Part shown: positions 63,970-64,000 of the stretch, one piece after another
Layout: every line of letters begins with the position of its first letter
Position numbering within the stretch: position 1 is the stretch's first letter
Assembly: GCA_017305195.1 (NCBI GenBank)
Contig: JAFKMU010000036.1
Coordinates: 175,334-239,333, forward strand
Length of the DNA: 64,000 nt
From: Verrucomicrobiota bacterium
GTDB lineage: Bacteria > Verrucomicrobiota > Verrucomicrobiia > Chthoniobacterales > Terrimicrobiaceae
Direction: 5' to 3'
Notes under the pieces: model-generated
Told to the model about the DNA's origin: nothing
The model's input: the letters and a program-made list of their open reading frames with translations, nothing else
Database searches by the model: none
Position numbers and translations under genes: made by a program

Positions 63970-64000
63970 AATTCACACATGAGGTGACTGGAATCTCTTG

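Larger units (their letters stand above)
62753..64000. mobile_element. Low-GC segment beginning at the truncated tRNA-Arg; possible integrated element end
   Basis: From the anticodon-stem boundary onward, base composition shifts to clearly higher A+T. The genes here (a small XRE regulator and an exported orphan) are unlike the rest of the window in codon use. The first 190 bases hold no gene I can support. No integrase is visible, so the element call rests on the tRNA junction and composition alone. Confidence 0.4.

Overview
The window looks like a high-GC Verrucomicrobiota chromosome. A Terrimicrobium/Chthoniobacter-like lineage is my inference. The support is two PEP-CTERM secreted proteins, a four-gene set matching the Verru_Chthon cassette families, heparinase-like polysaccharide lyases, DUF5107-TPR and hypothetical-glycosidase families typical of that phylum, and many LacI and AraC regulators. 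Almost everything concerns taking up and degrading complex polysaccharides. There is no phage or CRISPR locus. The only sign of mobility is at the extreme right end.

Region 1 (1-4.9 kb): the C-terminal part of an alpha-L-rhamnosidase, a beta-strand-repeat PEP-CTERM protein, and a secreted protein of unknown function. Region 2 (5.0-27.3 kb) is the most interesting part. Two LacI paralogs share an identical DNA-binding N terminus. They sit among a GH2 glycosidase, an NAD-dependent epimerase, a Verru_Chthon cassette (genes B, C, A and D), a beta-helix-like protein, a polysaccharide deacetylase-like protein and two heparinase II/III-type lyases. Seven copies of one 16-bp near-palindrome (consensus about AATCACACGTTTGATT) lie upstream of these units and nowhere else that I found in comparable form. 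I read this as one regulon that couples polysaccharide breakdown to production of a pseudopilus-like complex. The cassette resembles the GspH/I/J/K minor-pseudopilin set, including a very large K-like member that lacks Glu+5.

Region 3 (27.4-34.0 kb): a GH50-like and GH5 gene pair with overlapping ATGA, a Gfo/Idh/MocA oxidoreductase divergent from an AraC regulator, and an SGNH esterase. Region 4 (34.4-49 kb): convergent metX and metY sharing a terminator, the hexuronate epimerase uxaE, a GHL6/beta-galactosidase-trimerisation-type glycosidase, a large FAD/Fe-S D-lactate dehydrogenase-like enzyme, a methyltransferase, threonine aldolase, and four AraC regulators. Region 5 (49-62.6 kb): a DUF5107-TPR protein overlapping a GH2 gene, then a five-gene minus-strand operon (PEP-CTERM protein, FAD oxidoreductase, pseudopilin, CBM-like protein, clan-A-type glycosidase) facing another AraC gene.

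Several AraC genes are divergent from the catabolic gene they probably control. Those spacers contain direct repeats exactly 21 bp apart, strong in three cases and weak in three, which is the spacing of AraC half-sites. Region 6 (62.7-64 kb): the 5' half of a tRNA-Arg(CCT) gene stops at the anticodon stem and passes into AT-rich DNA with a small XRE regulator and an exported orphan protein. This looks like one junction of an integrated element.
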